Origin: Lonicera japonica
Taxonomy: Eukaryota; Streptophyta; Magnoliopsida; Dipsacales; Caprifoliaceae
Assembly (NCBI GenBank): GCA_021464415.1
Contig: CM038467.1
Location: 11,983,411-12,047,410 of the forward strand
Reading direction: 5' to 3'
DNA: 64,000 nt
Shown here: piece after piece, positions 21,073 through 33,769 of the stretch
Position numbering within the stretch: the first letter of the stretch is position 1
Layout of the letters: each line of letters opens with the position of its first letter
Made by a program: the position numbers and the translations under genes
The notes under the pieces: generated by a model
Told to the model about the DNA's origin: nothing
Database searches by the model: none
The model's input: the letters and a program-made list of their open reading frames with translations, nothing else

Positions 21073-22727
21073 TGTAGACACCCCGATCCGTGACCCCCGC
21101 AAGAACCCTAACGACCTCCGAGAACTACTATTTTGGGTCCAGGACCCACCCGAGGACCCGGTACTACACTAGGTGGGTTTGTTGGCAACAAACATATTTT
21201 TTAGAGAGATTGTCGCACGACATATCACATTGTCGCGCGACAATCCCTGATATGTCGCGCGACAATCATGTCTTGTCGCGCGACGAACCCCTCTGCACCC
21301 GACCAACCACTTTCTGACACATCACAGTGTCAGGACCCATCACTTCAGCCGCTTGTCGCGCGACAAACCCACTATGTCGCGCGACAATCCCTCTCTGCAC
21401 CCGACCAACCACTTTCTGACACATCACAGTGTCAGGACCATCACTTCAGCCGATTGTCGCGCGACAAACAGATATGTCGCGCGACATTCTCCTTTTTTAA
21501 GGAAATGTCGCGCGACAATCTCTCCCGAGCAGTATAAATAGGCCAACACCCCCAAGGGTTCGAGGAGGGCAATGAGAATCCGAGAATTTGGGGCTTTAGA
21601 TCTGATTTTTGTCAAGCATTTCTTTACTATTATCTTATTTCTGAAGAATTCTCGAATCTATTTTTAACACTCGACGTGTTCCGTTTCTGGAATCGATTTC
21701 TCGGAAATATCTGAAGAAAGAGAAGATTACTATCGCCAGAGATCCCTCTGCCGTATTATATTTTCTTTCTTATTATTATTCTCGTCGGGAAGGTAAAGAA
21801 AGTCCCTTCTAGTATTTAAAATTAGATATCTGTGTACTTGTTTTACTTCTGTTATTCTGTCCACGTTTTATTTGAATAAACTTATTGTCAAGTTCCCAAT
21901 AGTCTACCGTTTTCAAAACAAAAGGCCCTGATAAAACTACTTTTAAAACTAGAAGAGTAAGTACATTATCGTCCGGATAAACCGTGTTTCAAAACCCCGG
22001 ACCGATAAAGACTTATCTAGGAATTAAAATCCACATATCCTGTCTTTTTCATAGACTGCGACGTGTCTGATAAACTCTCCTCAAAGAGTTCAAATTCCAT
22101 ATTGAATTAGTCCCGACATAAAGATCCGAACCTTTTTCAGAATAATCACAACTCGAGAAAACCGTCATTATCTGAGGAAATAATACGGAACACTCTTTCA
22201 AAAATAAAAGGTTTTTGTCATTTGTCATTTACATCTTTTAAATACAAAAACGTCGGATCTCGGAACACAAAGGTTTTCATCCCTTTCCCTTTTCCGTTTT
22301 CCCAAATTAGGGTTTTTCTTCATTTAGAAAGTAGTAGACTGTCGGTAAAAGCATCCAAGTTTTTCAACATAGAATAAACATATAAGACCACTAGAGACCG
22401 AAAGGGCGGAATGGGTGCTTAACACCTTCCCAAACCGTAATATAGTTTCCGAACCCTATAAGAATCCCGGTTTCGCAGACAAACGTGTAAAGAAAGGCTT
22501 GTCTATAGCCTTTCCTCTTACACGACCTTTTTTGTCCGTTTTCTCGTAAAACGTACTGGCGACTCTGAATGAACCCCCTTGCATCTAGAAATAGAACGTA
22601 GGGACACTTGATATGAATCAAATGAAAACGCTCCAGCAACTGGAACGACGGAATCAGTTCCGACGTCCCAGGACCCCCACCACCAACGGGGACGAGACCC
22701 GGGAGGTCGCATTTGCGGATTCTCACA
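21073..22727 (+). repeat. 3' LTR of Tat element
   Basis: 1655 bp, aligned by eye with the 5' LTR without any base substitution. There are four indels: three single-base losses in short homopolymers (near 21190, 21440 and 21990) and a 5-bp gain near 22290. It carries the same nine palindromes and TATA box. It ends TTCTCACA before the GTAAT duplication. Confidence 0.95.
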
Positions 22728-22732
22728 GTAAT
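22728..22732. repeat. Target-site duplication of Tat element (right copy)
   Basis: GTAAT, identical to 3931-3935. Confidence 0.95.
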
Positions 22733-23010
22733 ATAATTGTGTAGTTATAAAAGTCCTCCAATGATGCCATTTATATCTTGGCATTTATTTAAGAATGACA
22801 AAAAATTTGTGGATTTCTTATATCCAATGAGGATGTACCATATTACATTAAAAATTTCTATCACCATTTCTATATGTAGAAATGGCGATAGAAATTCTCC
22901 ATATGATTCAACTTCCACTCCATATAGGAATTGTTATAGAAAATCCCATTGGAGCAAAAAAATAATTTCTTTTCTATCATAGAAATCGTATGGATAGAAA
23001 TGACAATTGA
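22733..23010. mobile_element. Tourist-like MITE, right part
   Basis: This continues the MITE interrupted at 3935. It shares the internal words TTTCTATCACCATTTCTA and CCCATTGGAG with the intact copy at 50279-50716. The right terminus is degenerate, so the end coordinate is approximate. Confidence 0.6.
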
Positions 23011-23240
23011 TTAACTTTGGAACTTACACAAAAATTTGTAGTCACACAAAATGCTTGGTGCACATGATATGAGTTAGATTATTATCAAATGAAAATTTGT
23101 AGCCACACAATATACTTGGTGCTCAAGATATTTTAGAATAATAGATGAGTTGGATTATTATCAAATGAATTTTCATAAAATTATGTGCTGACCATAAATT
23201 TTCATAAAATAAAGTTTTGCAAAAGCCTTAACATATTACA

Positions 23241-24669
23241 TACTAGGGTATGCCCGTGCCGATGGCACTACGATTTAATTTGTGTAACCACTACGTACCG
23301 AAACATGAAGAGACAAACAAATCTTTGTTATACAAAAGATGATATCCAACCTTGTCACCATCATGGAGACAGATTGATAATTATGTTCCCCATTCTTAAA
23401 ACTATGTACACCATATAATTGACACCTAAAATCATCGATATTTTTAACAAATTTAAAGTGCACCTGACAAATTTACTAAATCAATTTGTATCATAAAAAT
23501 TGATTGTAAAACTTTTTAGATTTAACTTTCAAAGCTAATTTTTTTTATTGTCTACTAAAGATAACTTGATTTTTTTTATATATAGAATAAAATAAAAGTT
23601 AACTTAATAAATTATTTACAAACGAAATTATGAAAAAGTTTAAATAACCATTATTTTCATTTAAAAGTATTAGACGGAGATATAGTTTATAAAAAATATA
23701 GATATATGACCGTTCTTATTTGGTCCAAATTAAATCAAAATACCATATTTTTTGCAATACAAATATCTTCAATTTCTTCAATAAAAAGTATAAAACGTTA
23801 ATGATCTAACAAAATAACATTTTTTAAAAAAATAACATTTTTTTTATTATTTTAGAGAATATCATTTTTTTAAAAGGAAGACAATAACAATAGTTTGTGA
23901 ATTGTTGTCTTTTAAGAAATGTATTAAATTTAACATTTAGTGTTGGTTATATCTGTTAACATAATCTAAGTTAGATAATGGGTGGTATTATTGTCAAAAC
24001 TATATTGTACTAAGGCGAAAACATAATTAATTTAACAATAAGTGAAAATGCAAAGCTATATAATGGATAAGTGTTGTTGTGAGGTATATTGATTACACCT
24101 CAAAAGAAACAAAGAAAAAAAATATTTCAATTTAAAAATTATATAAAAAAACGAAAGTCTAAAATAATATATTTGTTATGAAAGTGATAATTCTTTTCTT
24201 AAGAAGTTTCTACTTAAATCATAATATGAAAGTAACATAAATTTAAAATCACCAAAATGTTAACTTATATATGTAAAAAAAAAATTATGCATAATTTTAT
24301 AATAACAATGGATCTTATTGTATAGGTATTCATGAGTAGGTTTCAAATATATATTTTTTATTAAAAATATATACTTTGATTAAAAGTTATTATATTTTTA
24401 AGTTTAAAGAAAAAAGGAGAGAAAAATTGGGTTTGTTTTGATTGTGTGCGGGTGGAATATATTAGTGGATGGAGTACTTTAATCTAAATGTGCAAAGTAA
24501 GTAGAAATAAACAAATCAAATGTGGAGAATGCTTCTTGGAGATAAAACACATCTTAGGGTCTAAAATGTGTGTAAGGGAAAGTAAATTTATCAAGCTAAA
24601 TCTAGCTCTTTAGTTAGGTAGAATTTCAAAAACTCTTTAGTCAAAAAAAAACCTTTCCTTATTATATAA
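23241..24669. repeat. 1.43-kb dispersed repeat, copy 1
   Basis: It begins TACTAGGGTATGCCCGTGCC and is collinear with 31014-32459 on the same strand, with many small differences. It has no coding capacity. The first bases contain a small inverted repeat (GTGCCGATGGCAC). The element class is not clear from the sequence; a non-autonomous Helitron-like or other DNA element is possible. A shorter related stretch lies near 38640. Confidence 0.75.
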
Positions 24670-25053
24670 ATTTTGTATTTTAAAATAAAATATAAAACAT
24701 TTCCCAATCATATATATTACCTTAATTAATATATATATATATATATATACACCTAGCTCCACTCTCCATAGTTAACTTCTTCAACGTGCCACGTCTCCTT
24801 AATTATATACCTACTTTTTTGTCCGTAAATTTTTGTTTTTTTAAAAAGAAAAAAGAAAAAAAAGAAGAAGGAACAATCCACCATTATTAAAAAATGACAA
24901 CAACGAAGAAAAATAATGTTTTTTTTAGTACTCAAATTTCCACTTTTTAATTATGTCCCTTTAAACTTTTGGATCACTATAAGAATGAGCTTGTACACAC
25001 ACATGTATATATACACAGAACAAACCCACAAATTTTCAAAGACTAACATACAT

Positions 25054-25250
25054 TGGCACCACCATGTACCATCTCCAAAAAGGCTTCAGTTATAGGAAAC
25101 TTTCACCAGCTCAGCTCGGCCCCACACCGCTCTCTCCACTCACTAGTACGAAAACACGGGCCAAACATGCTGCTCCACTTGGGCAGCGTACTTGTGGGCA
25201 TAGCCTCCTCTGCTGAGTCAGATCATGAAAACCCGTGACCTAGTCTTCTT
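25054..25250 (+). pseudogene. CYP71-type P450 relic, exon 1 fragment
   Basis: It aligns with residues about 47-120 of the intact P450 at 39110. The conceptual translation has [27 protein letters not shown] and, after a frameshift, MKTRDLVF, matching PIIGNLHQL, HHSLRALA, HGPIMLLRLGT and IMRTHDLAF of the intact gene. The start codon and membrane anchor are gone, and similarity stops at about 25250. The rest of the exon has been lost or replaced by transposon DNA. The second exon survives at 29284-29770 in the same orientation. Confidence 0.85.
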
Positions 25251-26524
25251 TTTTATTTTTTTATTTTCGTCTCTATCACATACAGTGGCGTAATCAAGAA
25301 TCTTCAGTCGGGGTGTGTAATTTTCGATCGGAAGAAAAATTTGTTCTTATTTTATTATAATATTTCTTCTTTCTAAAATCAGTCCTACAAATTCAACATT
25401 TATTAAATTAATAACTAATTGCATATCATAACATTCATATTATTGCTATTCGTGTAATAGTCGTTACAACCAATTACATATCATAATATACAATTGTCTT
25501 ATGGCCGTTATGGTTTTATTTTAATATACATATACGAACAAATATAAAATTTGATTAAAGAATAAAATTCAAACATAACTTATTCCTATTCTTTTTATAC
25601 ATATACGAACAGGGGAGAAGAGAATGAAAAAAGAAATGGGGGAGAGTCTCGAGTTTTCTCTCCTCACTTAAATATATTTCAATTCTCCAAATGCCCCTTT
25701 ACTTTTATTTCTTACAATTATATACATTCAACTATAAATTTATACATATAGGTCCTCATATTTATTTATAAAAAATTGCTAAAATCGTCGGGGTTGAGAG
25801 CGCACCCCCTCGCCACAGTGTGGCTACTCCCATGATCACAGAGATATCAAGTTGGCCTAAATCGAGCATTACTTCTAGGCTTATGTACGACTCTAATATA
25901 AATGTGCTTTTATTTTGGGGTTTATTGACCTCCCATATTAATAATTTTATTTGAGTAAATTCTTTAAAATAATTTTTATAGATATAACTTCTTAAAATTT
26001 GACGTCGTCCAATTTCTGTCCATTTCAATTTTTTTGGATAATTTTACCCCTCCCTTTCACCATCTTTTTCCCCATTCGTGTTCTTTAAGAGGAAGCCCTT
26101 AACTCTCTCTCTCTCTCTCTTTCTCTCTCCCTCTCTCTTTCTCCTAATCTAAATTCTAACATATTTCTCTCTCTAATCTTCAAATCCTATGATCCTTCTC
26201 TCTATACATATATATAATATGAACCCAATTTTCTTCTCTCTAACATAGATTTATATACGAGTTGAACCCAATTTATCTCTCTAACATACAAACACATACA
26301 CACACATATATATATATATCAATGTTTTAAATTATGGTAACGTAACGCATTGTGTTTTGATTCCGAAATTGCTAGCGCTTACAGATTGCATAATAGTGTA
26401 AGCTATTTGGATAATAAATAGTGTAATAATATACATACATATATATATATATATATAATAAAGAACATTAATAAAAATTCATTAAAACGCAATATAATTT
26501 TAAATAACTATTTATATGTATAGA

Positions 26525-26526
<2 letters not shown>

Positions 26527-26577
<51 letters not shown>
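26527..26577. repeat. (TTA)n microsatellite
   Basis: About 17 uninterrupted TTA units. Confidence 0.95.
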
Positions 26578-28036
26578 TACTTATAATAAAATAATACCAA
26601 TAAATAATATACATTATGAAAGGCTTTTACAATAAAATGACACTAGGAAAACTAAATATTGTAAATGTTTCATATGACCAAGGGCACACAAGTCATTTTA
26701 ACCTTTACAAAACCCTAAATATAAAATATCTCATATCTTCTTCTCCACTTGATTCATTTTGCAGCCTCATCCCTCATCTCTTATTTTATCTCTCTCGGTC
26801 TATTTTTATCTTTTCCATCGTTCTTCCACTGTCCAGGTGGAGGGGATCTTCTTTCTTGTTGTTGTCATTGTTCCAAGTTACCTACACTGCATCATTGTTG
26901 TCCAAAGGAAAACGGCCAGAGGAGAATATAAAAAAAGGCTATGGTTTGTTTTAATTTTCAAACTCGTGTCCCCCCCTACCCTCACCCCCTTCCCTTTTTA
27001 AGTGGCTGGTCCCAAATAAAGGAGAAGTTTATTAAGTCTGAAAATAACGGCTACCGGAGGAAATAAAGTTAGGGTTTCATTTTCCTCTTTTATTTTACTT
27101 TTTAAGTTATTGGTCCTAAATAACGTTAGTAATTTAGCAATAGCATAAAATAACATGAGTTTAGCGTAAAATAGCATGCCACATCATCAAATTGCATAAG
27201 CAATTTAGACGAAAAGTAATTGGAGCTATGCTATATAGCGTTTTTTCTGGAAAAAGACAATTGCACGTGATATGGCGCATTTTTCAAAACACTGATGTAT
27301 ATATAATACATATATATTTTTCAGCCAATATCTCCTACACCATCTCCGACCAACACTTCCACTATCTCCACCCCTTTCTCTCTTTAAACCAGCACTATTT
27401 CTCTCTCATCCCTACTACTATCAAACCCCTTCTCTCTCTCTCATTTTCTTCCTCCACCACCATTCCGCCATCATAATCACCACCACCATTCTACACACAA
27501 AAACAAAAAACTCACAAGTCCTAAAGAGGAAACTTAAAATTAAAATTCTAGATAGAGAAAACCCAAAAACTGAACTAGAAAGAGAAACCCAAATTAACTG
27601 AGTGTGTTATTTGTATGCACAATTGTATATATATATTGAAATCAAATTAAAATAAACCCATAATTTTTGGCCATATATATATGGAGCTAGGCAATATTAT
27701 GAGGGAATCTCTCATTTTAACGAAAAGAATTGATGCTTATTTAGAGTTTTTAATGGATGAATTTTGTTATGAAAATTTGTATAGATGAACTATATAATGA
27801 GTAGATCTCCTTCATGAAATTTTATCTAAAATCCAATCTATAACTAATTGTAATGATCACCTCACCCATTTCTGAATTGAACTTTTTGATGAAATTTGGT
27901 GGAGGTGATTTATTCATGATATAAATTATTTTTACAAATTCTTATGCAAAAATTCATCCATTTATCCTTCAAATTTGGCATCCCTTATTTTTATTAAAGA
28001 GAGAGATTCCCTCCTTGTAGCCTCTCTCTATATATG

Positions 28037-28721
28037 TATAGGTCTGCCAATAGGTCGTATACGGGTCGGTTTCGTGTCGAATTGAAATCGTGTCGGGTGA
28101 AAAGTGTCTCTACCCATACATGACCCATTTAATGAACGGGTGAAAAATTTTAATTCATACATGATCCGATACGTTTTAACCCATTTAAAATAAATTGTTC
28201 AATTTGGGTCGTATACAAATAACATTTAACGACTCGCTAATAATTCAATTAAGTAATTAACCACCAAAACATACACACTCAATAATTTATATATGCAACA
28301 ACAATAACTAAAAACCATCATATATTGTTTGTGTTGGAATTTGAGAATTTGGAAAATGAGAAATTGGGGGTGGGGGGGGGGGGGGGGGGCATTAAATCAA
28401 TGAAATGTCATGATGGAAGGCAAAATATTTAATACAAAATTTAAAAGTTTTTAAAAGTCTTGGGTAAATATTTGTTTATCATATATGGGTTAAAAGGTTT
28501 ACTAATGGGTTTACATGACCCAAAATCAACTCGTATTTTTACCGGGTTAAACGAGTTTTATTCGGGTTTCACGAATTTACACGAAATCGACTCGTTTAAT
28601 AAAAGAGTTTATTGGGTTATCCCGATTATGACCAGCACTCGTTAAGGGTTTACCCAAACTTAGTAAATTAGTATCGATTTCGTATCGTGTTATCGTGTAA
28701 TGTTATAAATTGTCGAGCATA
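28037..28721. mobile_element. Non-autonomous hAT element with 8-bp TSD
   Basis: The termini TATAGGTCTGCCAAT and (reverse complement) TATGCTCGACAAT are inverted. They are flanked by TATATATG on both sides (28029-28036 and 28722-28729). The interior has the CGGGTCG/ACCCGT-rich composition seen in this class of plant hAT MITEs. It has no coding capacity. The duplicated target is a simple AT word, so some caution applies. Confidence 0.65.
28369..28389. repeat. Poly-G run
   Basis: An almost unbroken G run inside the hAT element at 28037-28721, in otherwise AT-rich DNA. Its length is likely to be poorly resolved by sequencing. Confidence 0.9.
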
Positions 28722-29283
28722 TATATATGATTGTATGGATATATATCTGCTTTTCAATTCGATTTTTTATTATTTATTTCAACTTCATTTTTTATTTTGA
28801 TTTCTTAGATTTACATTTTGAGAGAAAGGGGGGCTGCATGGGAGTTGGCCGGGGAAGTGATGGTGATTATGAGTGGTGTGGTGGTGGAGTTATTTAGAGA
28901 GAGAAATTACGGAGAAAGAAGAATTTAAGTTTCTTTGAAGACGGAGACAAAATATAGAAGAAAATGGAAAGGAAGGGCAAAATTGTCCAAAAAAAATAAA
29001 AATTAACCAAAGTTGGACGGCGTCAGTTTTTTGGGGTTTTGCCTAATAAAAATTATTTTAGGGGGTTTACTCAAATTTACTTATTAGTGTGAGGGATTAA
29101 GTCAATAAATTCTTTTTATTTTTCTCACATACTAATTAGCTATACACTCTCTTCCGCCCACCCACCACCACACCCGCACCCCGCGGTTCAAGTTTCTAGA
29201 TCCGCCCCTCCTCAAGACTCATGCACCAACATCATATCACTTACTTTATACTATATTATTTACCTTTAATTTGTTTCTGATAA

Positions 29284-29770
29284 GACATGTTTGCTACTAA
29301 AACAGAAACTATCTACACGGTCTTAAAGTAGACAATGTCACAGCTTTTAAGGCACTCCAAAATAATAAAAAAAAATTGCTAAATGAGAACAGAGAAGTTG
29401 CCAAAGGCAAAACAAAAATAACCAAAGATGATTAGGAGAAAATGCAGTACGTACTTAAAATTAGTGATTAAAGAGACTCTACAGTTACACACTCCAGTCC
29501 CATTGCTAGCTAGTTCCACGTGAATCAACATAAGATATGAAAGTAAAGGGCTACGACATTGAACTTGGTACACAGGCTTGGGCTTAAGCCATAAATAGAG
29601 GATTTCACTTTGAGTTGATTTCATTTGGTGCTGGTAGAAGAGGTTGCCATGGGATTCAATTCGACATAGCCGTTGAATAGCTTGCGTTAGAAAATGTACT
29701 GTACAAGTTTGATGTTGCATTGCCTAGTGGAGAAAAGGCAGAGGATTTTGACATGACCGACACCATATTG
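29284..29770 (+). pseudogene. CYP71-type P450 relic, exon 2
   Basis: It follows the second exon of the intact P450 along its length: the I-helix region (ETIYTV), an EKMQY word, the K-helix VIKETLQLH, a broken PLLVPRES segment, GYDIE, then the haem-binding FGAGRRGCHGIQF with its cysteine, and ALPSGEKAEDFDMTDT at the end. Several stops (for example in the I-helix, before EKMQY and after IAVE), a small duplication at about 29505-29515 and a deletion after GYDIE make it non-functional. It is oriented like the exon 1 relic and the intact gene, so the two loci are probably an old tandem duplication. Confidence 0.88.
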
Positions 29771-31013
29771 TTAATCGTTAGTTAATTTGTGAAATATTAT
29801 TATTTATATAATTACTAAGTTGTAAACCCGTCTTTGTGCATATCTTTATTTCAAATTAAGAGTTTTCATTTATTATGTGAGACATTGGAGTATTTCTAAT
29901 GCAAGTATAAATTGGGAAGAAATGATGTGCCATGTAATAGTCATAGTGACGAGTTGAAGAAATTATCTCAAAATATAGTTGTGAAGATATTGTGAAGGAG
30001 ATCCTCCAAATCTCGCTAGAGGACCTCCTAAATAATGTCAAATTTGTCACGTCAACTTCTTTATAATTCCAAACTTATTTGTTTAATTTAAAATATTTTA
30101 TCTTTAATTTTATAATTTCATTTATTATGAATGTTATGTTATTGAAAAGTATTAATTTGGTAAGAACTATATTCCACAATGTATCTACAAAATAAAGATT
30201 GGTGAATAAAATTAAAGAAACTCTTGTCAACACTATTATTTGTGATGAACTTTTTTTGAACTTGCTTACTAGAAAAAATTATGACACTTAGAAAATATGA
30301 TAATACACGTATTTATATGTCTATAATTAAAAATACTCTAATTCATATTTATGTTAGAGATGTTATTTTGTGCGTTTGATTGCAAGTATGGAATTTGCAC
30401 GAAAATAAAATAAGTTCTAGGCAATTAAATTACCTAGAATTGAGTTGCATGAAAAATATCAATTAAATATGTTTGATTGCCTTAATTTTCTACTCGAAAA
30501 TATTATACTTTTCTATTATTGGTCTTATTTTTTAATGTAAAAAAAATTATTGGTCTTATTTTTTCACATAATTCTATGGTTATGATGGATCTTGTTTAAT
30601 TGATCTTGATTAGTATATTTTAAATATTAATTTTTTATTAAATTTTGAATTTAAGGTATGACATTTTTAATGTAGACAATTGATAAAACTTTATCTTAAG
30701 GGTTTGCTGAAAATGATGTAATGATTGCCGAAAGATGGAATTTGACCACTTAAAATTTTTTGGCAATCAAACACTTTAAAAGTGGCCACTTGAGTAGAAA
30801 AGCACTGTTTTTCATGAAAAATTATGGTAATAAAACGCACCCTAATCTTTAATAAGATGCGGTAGGAGATTGCATCAATGGGGAAAATGGCATGGGGTGA
30901 ATTCATCAACGAGAAAATATGTTGATTTACAAGATAGAGAGAGAATTGTACGCATGAGTGAACCATAAACAACCTACACTCAATATTAAACAGTGTACAT
31001 AACCTTATATATA
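29771..31013. other. AT-rich intergenic DNA with a probable MITE (about 30368-30841)
   Basis: No gene seen. The segment from GTGCGTTTGATTGCAAG (about 30370) to an inverted partner ending ATAAAACGCACCC (about 30841) resembles the Tourist-like MITEs at 40106 and 49726. Its target duplication is not clear. Confidence 0.45.
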
Positions 31014-32459
31014 TACTAGGGTATGCCCGTGCTGATGGCACTACGGCTTAATTCGTGTAACCACTATGTACCGAAACATGAAAAAAAAACAAATATTTGT
31101 TATACAAAAGATGACACACAAACCTTACCACCATCACGGAGGGAGATTGATAATTATGTTCTCCATCTTTAAAACTATGTACACCATATAATTGACACCT
31201 AAAATCATCGATGTTTTCATTAAATTTAAAGTGCGCATGACAAATTTACTAAATCAAGTTGTATCATAAAAATTGGTTGTAAAACTTTTTAGATTTAACT
31301 TTCAAAGCTAATTTATTTTTTGTCTACTAAAGATAACTTGAGTTTTTTTTTTATATAGAATAAAAGCAAAGCTAACTTAATAAATTATTTACAAACAAAA
31401 TTATGAAAAAGTTTAAATAACCAATATTTTCATTTAAAAGTATTACACGGACGACGTAGTTTATAGGAAATATAGATATATGACCGTTCCTATTTAGTCC
31501 AAATTAAATCAAAATACCATATTTTTTGCAATACAAATATCTTTAATTTCTTCAATAAAAAATATAAAACGTTAATAATCTAACAAAATAACATTTTTTT
31601 TAAAAAAAATAATACTTTTGTTTTTTTATTATTTTAAAGAATAACATTTTTTTTTTTAAAAAAGGAAGACAATAACGATAGTTTGTGAATTGTTTGTCTT
31701 TTAAGAAATATATTAAATTTAACATTTAGTGCTGGTTTTATCTATTAATATAATCTAAGTTAGATAATGGGTGGTATTATTATCAAAACTATATTGTACT
31801 CTGGCGAAAACATAATTAATTTAACAATAAGTAAAAATGAAAAGCTAGATAATGGATAAGTGTTGTTGTGAGGTATATTGATTACACCTCAAAAGAAAAA
31901 AAAAACTTTTAATTTAAAAATTATATAAAAAAAACGAAAGTCTAAAATAATTTATTTGTTATGAAAGTGAGAATTCTTTTTTTAAAAAAATTATACATAA
32001 ATCATAATATGAAAGTAACATAAATTTAAAATCACCAAAATGTTAACTTATATAGGTAAAAAAAATAATATTTTTTAATACATAATTTTATAATAATAAT
32101 GGATCTTATTTTATAGGTATTCATGAATAGGTTTCAAATATATATTTTTTATTAAAAATATATACTTTGATTAAAAGTTATTATATTTTTAAGTTTAAAG
32201 AAAAAAAGGAGAGAGAAATTGGGTTTGTTTTGATTGTGTGTGGGTGCGGTATATTAGTGAATGTAGTACTTTAATCTAAAGGTGTAAAGTGAGTAAAAAT
32301 AAACAAATTAAAGGTGGAGAATGCTTCTTGGAGATAAACCACATCCTAAGATCTAAAATGTGCGTAAGGAAAAATAAATTTATCAAACTAAATCTAGACC
32401 ATTGGTTAGGTAGAATTTCAAAACCTCTTTAGTCAAAAAAACATTTCCTTATTATATAG
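31014..32459. repeat. 1.43-kb dispersed repeat, copy 2
   Basis: Collinear with 23241-24669 on the same strand, sharing TACTAGGGTATGCCCGTGC at the start and CCTTATTATATA at the end. It has no coding capacity. Confidence 0.75.
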
Positions 32460-33769
32460 ATATATATATATATATATATATTTGTTTATTAAAAGCAGTG
32501 TTCGAGTTAATTTTTATGCACTTTAATTAATCATCATTCACGGTTTAAATTATATTAGTTATTGGTCATAGAATATTTTTACGATCGCCAAAATTCGAAT
32601 CGATAGAGAGTGTCCAGTTGATTTCAAAACTATTGCTGGACCAAATCTGAGAATTTATATATATATACACGTATCGGCCATTAAAATGTCAACAGCAATA
32701 TATGTACAGAAAAAAGAAAATTAATATTTGCAATATAAACCCTCTTAATTTATAAATAGAATATAGCCACAAGTAATGGACAAAAAATGGTTACCTCGAA
32801 AAACGTGGCCGGCAGATGCAACTCGTATGTTCTTGAAAAGCGTTGATTTCAATCTTCTCAAAGTATGACCTGTAGGTTCAATGCCAGAATTAAAATAATT
32901 AAGTTATATATCCAACAATTTTTAAAAAAAAAAAAAAAATTTAAAAACCCATCTAGTTTTATATTTCATTAGTCAAACTGCCTGCGGAGAGAATCTGATA
33001 AATAATACGGAGTAATATAGTACTAAATCAATAAAAACTATTTACTTCAAATTAATTAAGGTTAATTACAATGTGTGGACAATTGCATAAGATCGAGTGT
33101 TTAAATAAAGATCAACCTTTATAGAATATAGTGAGGGCCCAAGTTTCAGCTTTTGCCTTTTTTTGTAAACAATAAAATGGCCCAAATTTAATGATATAAT
33201 TGTAAGGATTCAACTAATAAAAGATGTAAAGTTTTGAATACTCTCACTCTATTTTATAGAATATTATAAATGCCCAAACTCCCCCTAATGGTATTTGACA
33301 ATTTTGTGAGATCCGATGTAATGCTTAATTAGTAAATAGAGATTAATATATTTTTTTTTCAATAATTTAATGTTACAAATATTACTTTAAACTATTTAAT
33401 GTATGATAACCCTTTATATATATATATGTTTTAGGAAATGAATGAAGGGGCCATAATGCAGGTTAAGCAAGCAAGATTAATATAATGGGTTTCTTTTTAA
33501 TTGGAAAAAAATGTAGAAGATATAAACAATGGTTTCATTTGCTTTATACTATGTTGTTGCACCATTCTATAATTTTGGGTTAATATTGAACAATATGATA
33601 TATTTCTTGGTGGATAACATGCACGTTTGGATATTATATTTTGGTTTGGTTTAGACTATGTAATGAAAATTATTTAGTTGACGTTATTTGGTTTTGCTTT
33701 ATTTATGATCAATTGGTTTATTATAATTGAAATTTTAATAATAACAACATTCAAATATCAGTCAGACAA
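32460..33769. other. AT-rich intergenic DNA, no gene seen
   Basis: It starts with an (AT)n run and then holds unremarkable AT-rich sequence. No recognisable coding or repeat structure. Confidence 0.55.

Larger units (their letters stand above)
3936..22727 (+). mobile_element. Full-length Tat/Ogre-lineage Ty3/gypsy retrotransposon
   Basis: An 18,792-bp element: 5' LTR (3936-5588), primer-binding site (5590-5608), leader, gag (6435-8765), pol (8729-13225), purine tract (13294-13306), antisense gene A (13453-14709), antisense gene B (15167-19174), tandem-repeat region (20225-20960) and 3' LTR (21073-22727). It is flanked by GTAAT. Two RNase H domains in pol, G-patch-like motifs near protease, and long extra DNA with antisense genes between pol and the 3' LTR place it in the Tat/Ogre clade. 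By eye the LTRs differ only by four indels, so insertion was recent. Gag-pol shows two apparent frameshifts, while both antisense genes keep uninterrupted coding sequence. Confidence 0.95.
25283..29210. mobile_element. Probable hAT-like element with long imperfect terminal inverted repeats
   Basis: The left end CAGTGGCGTAATCAAGAA and the right end (reverse complement GAGGGGCGGATCTAGAAAC) resemble hAT termini and each other. Further in, 25900-26060 and 28975-29120 are inverted copies (GACGTCGTCCAATTT versus GACGCCGTCCAACTT in reverse complement). No transposase is seen, and I could not find a convincing 8-bp duplication. It separates the two P450 relic exons. It contains SSRs and another hAT element (28037-28721). 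Confidence 0.5.
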
